A DNA stretch of 64,000 bases from an uncultured Actinomyces sp. (GCA_900545825.1 URAS01000005.1:1-64000); one strand, 5' to 3'; shown: positions 26,634 through 36,443, numbered from the stretch's first letter. Translations and numbers: made by a program. Notes: generated from the sequence alone by a model not told the origin.

Positions 26634-28115
26634 TTAGCGCAGACGATAAAGGCCGCGCTCGATCGCCTCGGTCAGCGCGGCGAGGACGCCCTCGCGCACC
26701 TCGTCGACGTCCAGCTCCATGAGGCTGGCGACGGCGACGCACGCCTGGTCGGTGGTGAGGTCGCCGTCGAGGGCGCCGAGCACGGCGATCGTCGGCGCGT
26801 CGAGCGCCAGCTGCCCCAGCGCGGTGTCGGGGCCGTCGGTGACCAGCGTGTAGCTGAGCGGCACGCCGGTCCCCCGCTGGAGGACGCGCGACTCCTTGAG
26901 CTGCGCCGCGGGCGCCGGGCGCGCGGTCAGCAGGCCCCGCCGCAGCGCGTCCCCGTCGCCCTCGCCGGCCAGGCGCGCCAGAGCGTCAAGCCCGACAAAC
27001 ACGTGGTCGATGGCGTCCGGCCCGGGCAGCGGCTGCCCGGCGTAGGCGACGTCGCCGCGCACACGCCCCGCACGCGGCCCCTCGGGCCGCCGCAGCGCAA
27101 CGAATCCCATGGCGACGGCCTCCACCCCGAGGTCGCGCAGCCAGCCGTACCAGCGGCGACGCTCGGCCCACGCCGCGTCGCCCTCGGCGAGCCCCGCGTC
27201 GCGCACCCAGTGGACGGCGTATTCGGCGGCGCTCATCTGGTCGCGCGCGACCACCCACGCGTCGACGCCGGCGCCGACCAGCCACTCGCGGACCCGCTCG
27301 GTCGGGTCGTCGCCGGGGCGCAACAGCCAGTTGAGGAGGACATACGCGCGCCCGCCGGGCGCCAGGTGCGCGGGGACACCCTCGAGGAGCGCCCGCGCGA
27401 AGTCGTCACCGAAGAAGCCGGCGTCGCGGTAGACCAGGCGCTCGCCGTCCTCAGCCGGCGGCGAGATGACGAACGGCGCGTTCGAGCAGATGACGTCGAA
27501 TTCCTCGCCCGCCGCGGGCTCCCACAGCGAGCCGGCGCGAATGTCGACGTCGACGCCGTTGAGGCGCGCGTTGCGGGCGGTGAGCTGCAGCGCCGCGTCG
27601 GCGACGTCCGTGGCGACGACGTGACGCGCCTGCGCGGCCGCCCACAGCGCCTGGACGCCCGAACCGCACCCGAGATCGAGGAAGCTGTCCACGCGATCGC
27701 GCGTGACGAGGTGTCGCAGGGTGCAGGCCGCGGCCGTCACCGCGGACACGTGGTCGCGGCCCAGCCGGTGCGTGCCGGACGCCTGGTCACGGTCGCCGGC
27801 GACCCAGATTCCGTCCTCCAGGTCGCCGTGCCGCACGAGGACGCCGGGGCACGCACACTCCGCACCCTCGGCCGCGACGAGGCCCAGTCGCGTCGCCGCG
27901 GCGTATCCGTCCTCGCCCAGCGCGTCGCGGACGTCCTCGGCGGGCAGGGTCTGGCCCAGCTCGAACAGCCGGGTGAGGACGCCAGCCGCACCGCTGTCAC
28001 GCGCGGAGGCGTCGGCCTCGATGCGCCGCCCGGGCGATGCGACGGCGAGGTTCGACCCGTCGGGCAGCCAGTCGGCCCGACGGAGGGCGCAGGCTAGCGT
28101 CTGTGCGTCATCCAT
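26634..28115 (-). CDS. Class I SAM-dependent methyltransferase, DUF7059-type
   Basis: A 493-residue protein. The N-terminal 130 residues resemble the DUF7059 domain of actinobacterial methyltransferases. The SAM-binding motif is DLGCGSG (about residues 147-153), and the catalytic loop reads SNAPFV where HemK/RlmG-type N-methyltransferases have NPPY/F, so an N-methylation of a macromolecule is possible but not shown. A C-terminal region of about 200 residues is unassigned. The gene starts three bases after the stop of the 28119-29441 gene, so the two are probably cotranscribed. Adjacency to topA is common in actinobacteria (from memory). Confidence 0.82.
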   Translation of the reverse strand: MDDAQTLACALRRADWLPDGSNLAVASPGRRIEADASARDSGAAGVLTRLFELGQTLPAEDVRDALGEDGYAAATRLGLVAAEGAECACPGVLVRHGDLEDGIWVAGDRDQASGTHRLGRDHVSAVTAAACTLRHLVTRDRVDSFLDLGCGSGVQALWAAAQARHVVATDVADAALQLTARNARLNGVDVDIRAGSLWEPAAGEEFDVICSNAPFVISPPAEDGERLVYRDAGFFGDDFARALLEGVPAHLAPGGRAYVLLNWLLRPGDDPTERVREWLVGAGVDAWVVARDQMSAAEYAVHWVRDAGLAEGDAAWAERRRWYGWLRDLGVEAVAMGFVALRRPEGPRAGRVRGDVAYAGQPLPGPDAIDHVFVGLDALARLAGEGDGDALRRGLLTARPAPAAQLKESRVLQRGTGVPLSYTLVTDGPDTALGQLALDAPTIAVLGALDGDLTTDQACVAVASLMELDVDEVREGVLAALTEAIERGLYRLR

Positions 28116-28118
28116 CGG

Positions 28119-29441
28119 TTACTTGTGGATGCCGTTGAGGCTTTCTTTCGCCAGGTCAAAGCCCTCGCCCGTGCGGACGTCCCAACATTGGATGCCGGCG
28201 GTGTTCGACGTGCACGCGTAGTTCCCGGACGTCGTCGACGTGTTGTAGAGCAGCGGCCCGACGCCCGGCGACGTCACCGCGCCCGACGCGCCGCAGCTGG
28301 TCGTCACGCCCGAGTCGGACAGGGTGACCGTGAGGACGTCGCTGCCGCAGTCGCCGAAGTCCTTGTTGGCGATCGTGCACCGCGTATTGTCGTCGCCGAT
28401 CGCGCAGTTGATGTTGCCCGACGGCATGTGGAAGGTGCTGGAGTGGACAGCGTCGGCCGGCGCCGGGTACTGGGTTTCGGTCGGCGTCGACGACGTCTCC
28501 TCGTCCTCGCTCTGCTGTGGCTGCTGTTGCTGCATGGTCTGGGTCGTCTGCTCGGTGGAGGACGCGTCCTTCGTCGTGTTCTGACGCGTCACCATGTAGC
28601 CGATCGTCCCGATGGCCGCGAGGGCGATGAGCGCGAGGATGATGAGGAGGACGATGAGCTTCGACACGCCCTTCTTTTCCTCGTTCTGCGGGGGCTGCTG
28701 GTAGGGCTGCTGCTGGTACGGCGCCGGGTAGTAGCCGCCGGGCTGCGGCTGGGCGTTCGTCGTCGGCGCATACGCGGCCGGCATGCCCTGCTGCGGCGTC
28801 GGCGTCGGCTCATAGGCGTCGCCGCGCGACATGACCGACCGGCGCTGGGGCACCGCCGACTCCTGGGCCATCGCCGTGGTCCGCTGGGCGTCCTCGCCGC
28901 CAGCCGGGGCGTTCGCGCTCTCGATGCGGGGCCAGTCGGGCTTGGCCTGTTGGGGCTGGTAGGCCTGGGTGGCATCGCTATCCGAGGGCGTCACCGGCGT
29001 CAGCTGGGTGGGCTGGGAGTCCTCGGCGATCGGCGTCGCCTGGGTCGGCTGGTCGTCGGGAGCATCGTTCTGGGCGGGGGCCTCGGCGGCAGCGTCCTCG
29101 TGCGGGGTCTCGGAGGCGTCGGCGGTCAGGGCCTCCGTGGCGGCGTCGGCGGTGTCGGCGACTCCGGTAGCGCCCGCGGCGCCCGCCTGGTCGGCGTAGG
29201 CCGCCCGCGCGGCCTCGTAGGCGTCGGCGCCCGTGCGGCCTTCGGCGCGCTGGCGGAGCACGGCCTGGGTGAAGGGATCTCCCACGCGCCCCAGCCATTC
29301 GAGCAGCTCGGGGTAGGCCTGAGGGTTCGCGGCGATCACGGCGTACGCGCCCGGGTACTCCGAGGCGATCTGGAACAAGCGCGCTTGCTCGATCGCCGGG
29401 TCCGCAGCCTCGCGGAAGATCTCGTCAGGCACCTGACTCAT
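28119..29441 (-). CDS. LRV-domain membrane protein with Cys-rich exported domain
   Basis: A 440-residue protein; the ATG at 29441 is chosen because AAGGAG lies six bases upstream. Residues 1-60 resemble the variant leucine-rich repeat (LRV) domain of actinobacterial proteins. A Pro/Gln/Asp-rich disordered stretch follows, then one transmembrane helix (KLIVLLIILALIALAAIG) near residue 240. The C-terminal 110 residues carry six cysteines in a module beginning MPSGNINC, probably outside the cell and disulfide-bonded. Topology is cytoplasmic N-terminus, exported C-terminus. The function is unknown. Confidence 0.78.
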   Translation of the reverse strand: MSQVPDEIFREAADPAIEQARLFQIASEYPGAYAVIAANPQAYPELLEWLGRVGDPFTQAVLRQRAEGRTGADAYEAARAAYADQAGAAGATGVADTADAATEALTADASETPHEDAAAEAPAQNDAPDDQPTQATPIAEDSQPTQLTPVTPSDSDATQAYQPQQAKPDWPRIESANAPAGGEDAQRTTAMAQESAVPQRRSVMSRGDAYEPTPTPQQGMPAAYAPTTNAQPQPGGYYPAPYQQQPYQQPPQNEEKKGVSKLIVLLIILALIALAAIGTIGYMVTRQNTTKDASSTEQTTQTMQQQQPQQSEDEETSSTPTETQYPAPADAVHSSTFHMPSGNINCAIGDDNTRCTIANKDFGDCGSDVLTVTLSDSGVTTSCGASGAVTSPGVGPLLYNTSTTSGNYACTSNTAGIQCWDVRTGEGFDLAKESLNGIHK

Positions 29442-30493
29442 CGGATGCTCCTTATATATGTCCACCAAGGGAATCGCCCTCAGTCTAACGGAACAGCTCC
29501 ACATAACCGCACGAGCGGCGGAATCTGGGCCGACCGCCCCATTCGCCGGCTCGCCCATCCCCCGTCGAGGCCGATGCGGCCGTCACGTTCTCGCCGCCCC
29601 ATTACACCCGGAGGGCTCCATTCCCACCGCTCAGCTCATTTTTCCGCGCACCATGCACCTGCCGCGGGAACTCGTTCACCCCGACTCCCCCTCGCGACGC
29701 GCCGAGCGCGGCGGTGCGCCGCGCCACCCCGGCGCGTATATCCGCAGGTGGCGGGCCGGAATTGAAAGAGTCCGAGGTTTCCGCCCTCCAGGTAATCGCC
29801 CCGTTCGGCGTATCCCCACTTCCCGAAGGGTCGGGGTCCGCGAAACCCGCGCCGTTCCGCCGTTTTCTTTCAGACATCTGCATCGCCATTCAGAGTATGG
29901 GTGAATTTTTCGCTGGTGAACCGGGTGGCAAAACTACCCCGCTACCCCCGCAACACACCAAATTTTCGCTGTGATGCTGATCACATTTCATATCTTCAAA
30001 CCCCTACACCCCCTCCCTACCGCCCCCGCCGAAAGGTCATGTGCGCCACCCCACTTGACAACCGGTGTCAACTCTTTCCATGCGTTGACTACGGTTGCCG
30101 CTTCATCCTGTCAACCTCGAGCAATCTGCACATTTTGAGAGCAAACCGCCGTCAACCGGGTGACAGACCGAGCGGAAAACGGGTCCAAAAGGCGTGCTGT
30201 CGCGGGGATCCTTGTCAACCGGTACGCACCGCCGGCCAGAACCTGACCCGTCGGACGGTTTTTATCCATAATGGCCAAACGTTGTCATCATCGGATCAAA
30301 TCAATAACCCCACTTCCACACCTCCCAACAGTTCATTAATTTCCCTCACGGTCGCCCGACTATTACTCCGGTGCTTTTCGTTGCATTCCTAGTTTTTCGC
30401 GCGAATCCGGGCAAAAAGGCAAGGTGAAACCCCAGGTGGGGGCCCTTATAGTTAATGACATCACGACGTCCCTACTACGAGGAAGGCGTAGAA
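29442..30493. other. Long AT-richer intergenic region before the protease
   Basis: Over a kilobase with no convincing ORF and lower GC than its surroundings. TTGACA and TGTCAA form a dyad around ACCGG near 30055-30071. GTCAACCG recurs at 30151-30158 and 30214-30221. It probably holds the protease promoter and regulatory sites. No known RNA could be recognised. Confidence 0.5.
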
Positions 30494-31996
30494 ATGAAAA
30501 AGCCAGTTGCTATCTGTGCAGCGCTTGCATCCGGCGCTCTTGCACTCGCCCCCGTAGTCGTCAACACTGTCGATGTTTTCGGGTCTGACCACGGAACTAA
30601 GGCACAGACGACCACCACCCAGACGACGAAGGCGGCCGCGTCCGACAAGGCGCAAACCGACGGGTTCATCATCACCTATAAGGAAGGCTCCGAAAACGCC
30701 GCCGCCATCGAGGGCGATGACTCCGGCGACCAGGGCCTCGACGCCGTCTCGCAGTCTTCCCAGGACACCGTGGCCGACGCCGGCGCCGCCGTTGACGCCG
30801 AGGTCACCGACACGGCTTCCGGCGCCGAGGGCACGGCGACCGTCGCCCTCGACCGCGAGCTTTCGGCTAGCGAAACCGAGAAGTTCATCAACGAGGTTTC
30901 CTCCGACGAGTCGGTCGAGTCGGTCGAGCCGAACCTCATCGCGACGCCCGACGCCGCCGAGGTCAACGATCCCTACTTCTCACAGCAGTGGTCGCTCAAG
31001 CACAACGCGGGCGGCACGGACGTCGTCGACGCGTGGGCCTACACGAAGGGCGCCGGCTCGGTCGTCGCCTTCCTCGACACCGGCATGGTTCCCCACGCCG
31101 ACCTCAACCGGAACGTTGTCGCCGGCATGGACTTCATCTCCGACCCCAAGTCTGCGGGTGACGGCGACGGCCGCGACGGCAACCCCGTCGACAACGGCGA
31201 GGCGATGCCCGCGAACGGCTGCTGGACCGGCTTCCCGAAGTACGACAAGCAGTCCGGCTGGCACGGCACCCACGTGGCCGGCATCATCGCCGCTCAGGCG
31301 AACAACGGCATCGGCGTTGCCGGTGTTGCCCCCGACGCCGCGATTCAGCCGATCCGTGTCATGGGCAAGTGCGGCGGCGCGGCCTCGGACATCATCGCCG
31401 CGATCACCTGGGCTTCTGGCGGCCACGTCCCCGGCATGGTCGACAACCCGACGCCGGCCGACGTCATCAACATGTCGCTGTCCTCGCAGTCGTCGACCTG
31501 CCCGGCCTACTACCAGCAGGCGATCGACGCGGCCGTCGGCCGTGGCTCGACGATCGTCGTCGCGGCCGGTAACTCCAAGCAGGACGCCCGCAACTACGCC
31601 CCGGCCAACTGCAACAACGTGATCGTCGTCGGCGCGACCGCCGAGGACGGCGGCCAGGCCAGCTACACGAACTTCGGCCCGAAGGTCGACGTTTCGGCCC
31701 CCGGCGGCGACATGAACGTCAGCCGCGGCATCCTCTCCACTGTTAACTCGTCCACCGACCAGCCGAACGGCAAGGATTCGATCAAGGAGCTCCAGGGCAC
31801 CTCGATGGCTGCGCCGCACGTGTCCGGCCTGGTGGCCCTCATGAAGTCCGTGAACCCGGATCTGACTCCCGCCCAGGTCCGCGAGATCCTCCGCACGCAG
31901 GTGCGGTCGGTCTCCTGGTGCAGCGCAGGCTCTGGTAACTGCGGCACCGGTATTCCGGACGCGGTCCGCGTCGTCCAGGCGGCGTCGCGGTACTGA
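30494..31996 (+). CDS. Secreted S8 (subtilisin-like) serine protease
   Basis: A 500-residue preproprotease. The ATG at 30494 (MKKPVAICAAL) follows GAGGAAGG; an upstream in-frame ATG at 30455 would spoil the signal peptide. The signal peptide covers about residues 1-28. An inhibitor-I9-like propeptide spans about 50-160. The peptidase domain has Asp195 (FLDTGM), His257 (WHGTHVAG), oxyanion Asn360 (AAGNS) and Ser437 (GTSMAAPH). There is no transmembrane or sorting signal after the catalytic domain, so it should be released. It is the only obvious exoenzyme in the window. Confidence 0.95.
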   Translation: MKKPVAICAALASGALALAPVVVNTVDVFGSDHGTKAQTTTTQTTKAAASDKAQTDGFIITYKEGSENAAAIEGDDSGDQGLDAVSQSSQDTVADAGAAVDAEVTDTASGAEGTATVALDRELSASETEKFINEVSSDESVESVEPNLIATPDAAEVNDPYFSQQWSLKHNAGGTDVVDAWAYTKGAGSVVAFLDTGMVPHADLNRNVVAGMDFISDPKSAGDGDGRDGNPVDNGEAMPANGCWTGFPKYDKQSGWHGTHVAGIIAAQANNGIGVAGVAPDAAIQPIRVMGKCGGAASDIIAAITWASGGHVPGMVDNPTPADVINMSLSSQSSTCPAYYQQAIDAAVGRGSTIVVAAGNSKQDARNYAPANCNNVIVVGATAEDGGQASYTNFGPKVDVSAPGGDMNVSRGILSTVNSSTDQPNGKDSIKELQGTSMAAPHVSGLVALMKSVNPDLTPAQVREILRTQVRSVSWCSAGSGNCGTGIPDAVRVVQAASRY

Positions 31997-32020
31997 CACA
32001 AACGCAACTGGCGGATGCGC

Positions 32021-32061
32021 GAGGGGCGCCGGCGTGGAAACCCACGCCGGCGCCCCTCTTT
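32021..32061 (+). terminator. Rho-independent terminator of the protease gene
   Basis: A 17-bp perfect stem, GAGGGGCGCCGGCGTGG with its complement, closes on a four-base loop and is followed by TTTACTT. It begins about 25 bases after the protease stop codon. Confidence 0.92.
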
Positions 32062-32132
32062 ACTTCTCTACCCCCATTTCGCGCCGCCGCCCCGCAACCC
32101 CGCACAAGCGCCACCTCCGGCCCCCGAATGCG

Positions 32133-32849
32133 TTAGTCGCGGACGATGAAGCGCTCGAAGCCCATCTCCTTCATGGCGAGGGCGGCGGCGCGAAACCGCT
32201 CCTCCCACGAGGGCCCGCTCGCCTGGAATCCGGCGGGTGCGCCTTGGGCTCTGGCTTTTTGGAGGGCGACGACGCGGACGCCGCGGTCCGCGAGCGCCTG
32301 CCCGATTTCTGCGGCGTCGGGTCCGGCGGGGAAGGCGGTGACGCGGATTTCGTAGTCGACGCCGGACGCCTGGACGACACTCAGGCTTTCCCACGCTTTC
32401 TCGCCGGATCCGCCGCGGCGGCCGACGACCTCGGGATAGTCCGCGACCAGGGCTTTGATGTCGAGGCCAACCCAGTCGACGAGGTCGGCCTCGAGGATCT
32501 CACGCAGCCTTGCCGGGTATGGCCCGGCCGTGTGGAGGCCGATGGCGTATCCGGCGTCGCGGACCTCGCGCATCGCCGGCACGAGGGCGGCCTGCCGCAG
32601 CGCCTCGCCGCCAGAGAAGACGACCCCGTCGAGCAGCCCGTGGCGCCGCCCAAGAAGCGCCCTCACCTGGTCAAACGGAACGACGCCGGGCACGCGCGGG
32701 TCGATGATGTCGTGGTTGTGGCAGTACGGGCACGCCCACGGACAGCCCTGACAGAACAGCGTGGCGACGAGTTTGCCGGGCCAGTCGACGCTGGACATGC
32801 GCGCGAGGCCGGCGATCTGGAGGTCGTCGGCCTGGGCGCTCATCGGCAT
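32133..32849 (-). CDS. nrdG: Anaerobic ribonucleotide reductase activating protein
   Basis: A 238-residue radical-SAM enzyme that generates the glycyl radical on NrdD. The cluster motif is CPWACPYC, preceded by CQG, within a family-typical FCQGCPWACPYCHN segment; a GGEAL SAM-binding motif follows. ATG at 32849 overlaps the nrdD stop by one base (TGATG); an alternative ATG at 32843 lies two codons in. It is the second gene of the nrdD-nrdG operon and should share its NrdR control. Confidence 0.93.
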   Translation of the reverse strand: MPMSAQADDLQIAGLARMSSVDWPGKLVATLFCQGCPWACPYCHNHDIIDPRVPGVVPFDQVRALLGRRHGLLDGVVFSGGEALRQAALVPAMREVRDAGYAIGLHTAGPYPARLREILEADLVDWVGLDIKALVADYPEVVGRRGGSGEKAWESLSVVQASGVDYEIRVTAFPAGPDAAEIGQALADRGVRVVALQKARAQGAPAGFQASGPSWEERFRAAALAMKEMGFERFIVRD

Positions 32850-34663
32850 CACGCGGTGGCGAGTGCCGGCTCGTCGAAGGTCACGCGCTCGGCGTATTCC
32901 GACTTCTTGCCGATGTTGAACGATTGGACGGGCCGGAAGTAGCCCATGACGCGGGTCCAGACCTCGCAGTCGACCTCGCCCAGGCCGGCGTCGGCGCAGC
33001 GCGGGCAGTGGTGGGCCTCGCCGGAAATGTAGCCGTGGGTCGGGCAGATCGAGAACGTCGGCGTCACCGTGATGTAGGGCAGCCGGAAGTTCGTCAGCGA
33101 CCGGCGGACCAGCTCGCGGCACGCCTGCCAGCTCGAGACGGCCTCGCCCATGTAGAGGTGGAGGACGGTGCCGCCGGTGTAGCAGACCTGCAGGGCCTCC
33201 TGGCGCTCGAGCGCCTCGAACGGGTCGTCGGTGAAGCCGACGGGCAGCTGCGACGAGTTCGTGTAGTACGGGGCGTCGGGCGTGCCCGCCTGGAGGATGT
33301 CGGGGTAACGCCGCTGGTCCTCGCGCGCGAACCGGTAGGTCGTGCCCTCGGCGGGCGTCGCCTCGAGGTTGTAGAGGTGCCCCGTCGCCTCCTGCAGCTC
33401 GGTCATCCGGGCGCGGATGTGGTTGAGCAGGCGCAGGCACATCGCTTCGCCCTCGGGGTCGGTGAGGTCGGCGCGGTCGCGCGTGAAGTTGCGGACCATC
33501 TCGTTCATCCCGTTGACGCCGATCGTCGAGAAGTGCGAGTCGAGGCTGCCCAGGTACCGCTTGGTGTAGGGGAACAGGCCGTCGTCCATGAGTTTCGCGA
33601 TCGTCCGCCGCTTGATCTCCAGCGTCGACGCGGCGATGTCGATGAGCCGGTCGAGGGCGGCGACCAGGGCGTCCTCGTCGCCGGCGTAGAGGTAGCCCAG
33701 CCGCGCCATGTTGATAGTGACGACGCCGATCGAGCCGGTCTGCTCGCCCGAACCGAACAGGCCGTTGCCACGCTTGAGGAGTTCCCGCAGGTCAAGCTGC
33801 AGGCGGCAGCACATCGAGCGGACGTCGCCGGGGTTGAGGTCGGAGTTGATGAAGCTCTGGAAGTACGGCAGCCCGTACTTCGCGGTCATCGTGAACAGGC
33901 GCTCGACGTTGTCGGCGTCCCAGTCGAAGTCCTTGGTGATGTTGTACGTGGGGATCGGGAACGTGAACGCGCGCCCGTCGGCGTCGCCGGCCGTCATGAC
34001 GTCGATAAACGCCCGGTTGATCATCGCCATCTCGGGCGCGAGGTCGCCGTACGTGAAGTCGCAGATGTCGTCGCCGACCAGGGGGTATTCGTCGCGGAGG
34101 TCGTCCGGGCACGTCCAGTCGAACGTAAGGTTCGTGAACGGGCATTGCGACCCCCACCGACTGGGGACGTTGAGGTTGAAGATGAACTCCTCCATCTGCT
34201 GGTGCAGCTGGTCCTGCGTGAGGCCGTCGAGGCGCACATACGGCGCGAGGTAAGTGTCGAAGCTCGACAGCGCCTGCGCGCCGGCCCACTCGTTTTGCAA
34301 GGTCCCGAGGAAGTTGACGATCTGGCCGAGCGCCGCCGACAGGTGCTTGGCCGGGCGCGCCGCGATCGCGCCGGGTACGCCGTTGAAGCCCTCCTGGAGG
34401 AGGTTTTTCAGCGACCAGCCCGCGCAGTAGCCCGACAGCATGTCGAGGTCGTGAATGTGGATGTCGCCAACGCGGTGCGCCTCGCCGGCCTCGGGCGTGT
34501 AGATCTTTTCCAGCCAGTAATTCGCCGTGACCTTGCCCGACGCGTTGAGGATCATCCCGCCCAGGCTGTAGTCCTGGTTGGCGTTCGCGTTGACCCGCCA
34601 ATCGGAGCGGGTGACGTATTCGTCGACGGTGCTAATCGGGTCGAGCATGGGGCTGGCACTCAT
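32849..34663 (-). CDS. nrdD: Class III (anaerobic) ribonucleoside-triphosphate reductase
   Basis: A 604-residue enzyme reducing NTPs to dNTPs without oxygen. The radical glycine is Gly574 in RVMGYF, followed by FNIGKKSEYAER. A C-terminal zinc site is formed by CPTHG and CPRC. The start MSASPM has AAGGA five bases upstream, and no in-frame start lies before it. It lacks the roughly 90-residue N-terminal ATP-cone of the 700-residue forms, so allosteric activity control by dATP is probably absent. Two NrdR boxes precede it. Its presence indicates a facultative or anaerobic life style. Confidence 0.95.
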   Translation of the reverse strand: MSASPMLDPISTVDEYVTRSDWRVNANANQDYSLGGMILNASGKVTANYWLEKIYTPEAGEAHRVGDIHIHDLDMLSGYCAGWSLKNLLQEGFNGVPGAIAARPAKHLSAALGQIVNFLGTLQNEWAGAQALSSFDTYLAPYVRLDGLTQDQLHQQMEEFIFNLNVPSRWGSQCPFTNLTFDWTCPDDLRDEYPLVGDDICDFTYGDLAPEMAMINRAFIDVMTAGDADGRAFTFPIPTYNITKDFDWDADNVERLFTMTAKYGLPYFQSFINSDLNPGDVRSMCCRLQLDLRELLKRGNGLFGSGEQTGSIGVVTINMARLGYLYAGDEDALVAALDRLIDIAASTLEIKRRTIAKLMDDGLFPYTKRYLGSLDSHFSTIGVNGMNEMVRNFTRDRADLTDPEGEAMCLRLLNHIRARMTELQEATGHLYNLEATPAEGTTYRFAREDQRRYPDILQAGTPDAPYYTNSSQLPVGFTDDPFEALERQEALQVCYTGGTVLHLYMGEAVSSWQACRELVRRSLTNFRLPYITVTPTFSICPTHGYISGEAHHCPRCADAGLGEVDCEVWTRVMGYFRPVQSFNIGKKSEYAERVTFDEPALATA

Positions 34664-34727
34664 CTTTTTCCTTGCTTCTCCTCGCGAAATCCGCGGAGTT
34701 TCGGCGCCCTCGCGGAACTGCATGAAC

Positions 34728-34772
34728 CACACGATGTTGTGTCCGTGACCGACCTTAGCACCATATCTTGTG
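34728..34772. promoter_or_regulatory. Tandem NrdR boxes upstream of nrdD
   Basis: CACACGATGTTGTG (34728-34741) and CACCATATCTTGTG (34759-34772) match the NrdR box core CACWATATATWGTG at 11 and 12 of 14 positions. They are 31 bp apart start to start, the three-helical-turn spacing typical of NrdR operators. They lie 65-110 bp upstream of the nrdD start. The expected regulator NrdR is not in the window. Confidence 0.75.
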
Positions 34773-34926
34773 GTTGCAAGGCCGGCGTGTCGCGCTGGGA
34801 CCCACGTCCCGACACGCCGAGGAGGACCCAAAAAAGACGCCCGACAGGCGGGTGGTTTGCGGCGTGTCGCACGGGCGTGAGGGGCGGTGCGGGAGTAGCG
34901 GCGCGAGGTGAGCGGGATGGGCGTCC

Positions 34927-35826
34927 TCAGAGGCGCAGGCGGTCGACCCCGGTCATCGTCGCGAGGGCGACCGCAAGGATCGCGGCGACCCCGGAAATCG
35001 ACGCGAGGGCGCCGACAATCGAGCCTCGCGCGCTCATCGCCGTGATCGCGGTCCCGACGTTCACCCAGCCGCCGTGGTGCAGCGTCACCCACACGGCGAC
35101 GAACGCGACGACGACGGCAACAACCGCGAGGGCGGTGACGACGAGGACGGTGGCGCGCAGGGCGGGGCCGCCGACGCGGGGGCTTTCGCCGCGCTCGAGG
35201 GGCGCCAGCAACAGGGCGAAGAACGCGACGACCCCGATGGCGGCGACGACGTCCGCGGGGCGGTGCCACTGGTTGAGGACGACGGCGAAGCCCATGAGGG
35301 CGGTCCAGATCGCCCCGAGCCACGAGAAGATACTGCGCATCCGCCACGGCACGACGATCGTCAGGGCGACGGCGGCGGTCGCGGCGGCCGTGACGTGCCC
35401 GGACGGCAGCGAGTTCGAGACGGCGTAGACGAAGTCGTAGGCGGGGCGGACGAGGACGTAGTGCTTGAGCAGCTGGGTCGTCCCCATCGACAAACCGATG
35501 ATGAGCAGCGCCCTCACGCCCAGCATGGGGCGGCGGCGGGCGGCGGCGACCAGGCCCGCAATCACCATGAGGGCGACGATCATCGGCACCGACACGGCCG
35601 ACAGGATGACGCGGTCGACGCCGCGCATCTGGTCGTTGAGGCCGCCGAGGAACCGCATGGCAACCTCGTCGACGACCTGGCCCAGCGGCCAATACACGCA
35701 GGTCAGCCACGCGCCGGCGACGACGATCGCGCCGGCCGCGGCGCCGAGAAATCGGCGGGCATAGGACGACCGGAGCCCGCGGCTGTGGCCTGCGGGCCCC
35801 GGTCGTGAAGTCGATCCCTGCCGCAC
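34927..35826 (-). CDS. PAP2-family membrane phosphatase
   Basis: A 299-residue polytopic membrane protein with about seven hydrophobic segments. GTG at 35826 is chosen because AAGGTAAGG precedes it. PAP2 motifs are KHYVLVRP (motif 1), SLPSGH (motif 2) and HRPADV (motif 3, lacking the usual SR four residues before). A C-terminal extension holds two further hydrophobic segments. Members dephosphorylate lipid phosphates such as undecaprenyl pyrophosphate or phosphatidate at the outer membrane face; the substrate here is not known. Confidence 0.88.
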   Translation of the reverse strand: MRQGSTSRPGPAGHSRGLRSSYARRFLGAAAGAIVVAGAWLTCVYWPLGQVVDEVAMRFLGGLNDQMRGVDRVILSAVSVPMIVALMVIAGLVAAARRRPMLGVRALLIIGLSMGTTQLLKHYVLVRPAYDFVYAVSNSLPSGHVTAAATAAVALTIVVPWRMRSIFSWLGAIWTALMGFAVVLNQWHRPADVVAAIGVVAFFALLLAPLERGESPRVGGPALRATVLVVTALAVVAVVVAFVAVWVTLHHGGWVNVGTAITAMSARGSIVGALASISGVAAILAVALATMTGVDRLRL

Positions 35827-35873
35827 AGGCCTTACCTTAACGGCGGCCGGCGCGAAGGGCGAAGAGGCGCGAG

Positions 35874-36443
35874 CTACTTCACCTCGTTCGTCGCGCCGTC
35901 GACGATGACGCGGGTGTTGCCGATCTCCTGCTGGGTGTGGACGATGACGCTGTCTTCGCGCATTTCCATCGTGCAGACGTCGGGCGCCGAGGTCTTGATG
36001 CCCGTGTGGACGGTGATGACGATCCTGTTGGTGTCCTCGGAGACCGTCGCGTAGGCGGTGTAGCACGCTGGCGTGCCGTTCATGAAGCTGACGGTGATCG
36101 TGTGCTCGTCAACCTTTTCGGCCGATTCCCACGGGGTGATCGTGTCGCTGACCATCGAGTTGGCCGGGTTGACGGTGTCGCCCTCGCCGGGGACCAGGGG
36201 GAGGACGCTGTAATCGGTGGGCTCGATGGTGTCGGGCATGGCCGGCTCGTCGTTCTCGATGGGCTGCGGGTCTTCGTCGTCGCCCGTCACGACGGGGAAG
36301 TCGGAGGGGATGGCCCAGTGAACGCCCTCGTCAGCGTGCGCGGCGTTGCCGACCACGGCAACCGTGCCTACACCGAGGCCACCACAGAGCGCCAGAGCGG
36401 CGAGCGCGCCGGCGAACTTCGACACCGCGGACATCTTCTTCAT
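35874..36443 (-). CDS. Secreted protein of unknown function
   Basis: A 189-residue protein with a clear signal peptide cleaved after NAAHA (about residue 37). The mature part is acidic, with a Pro/Glu/Asp-rich first half and a beta-rich second half holding two cysteines (PACYTAY and DVCTMEM) that probably form a disulfide. It was not recognised as a known family. It lies 48 bases upstream of the PAP2 phosphatase gene on the same strand. A short inverted repeat GAGACC/GGTCTC lies in its leader (36463-36481). Confidence 0.75.
   Translation of the reverse strand: MKKMSAVSKFAGALAALALCGGLGVGTVAVVGNAAHADEGVHWAIPSDFPVVTGDDEDPQPIENDEPAMPDTIEPTDYSVLPLVPGEGDTVNPANSMVSDTITPWESAEKVDEHTITVSFMNGTPACYTAYATVSEDTNRIVITVHTGIKTSAPDVCTMEMREDSVIVHTQQEIGNTRVIVDGATNEVK

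Noticed and set aside
3944..30221. GTCAACCG treated as a shared operator of surface genes and the protease
   Set aside because: At the surface genes it coincides with the reverse of the -35 element TTGAC, so a separate operator cannot be claimed; only the promoter similarity is reported.
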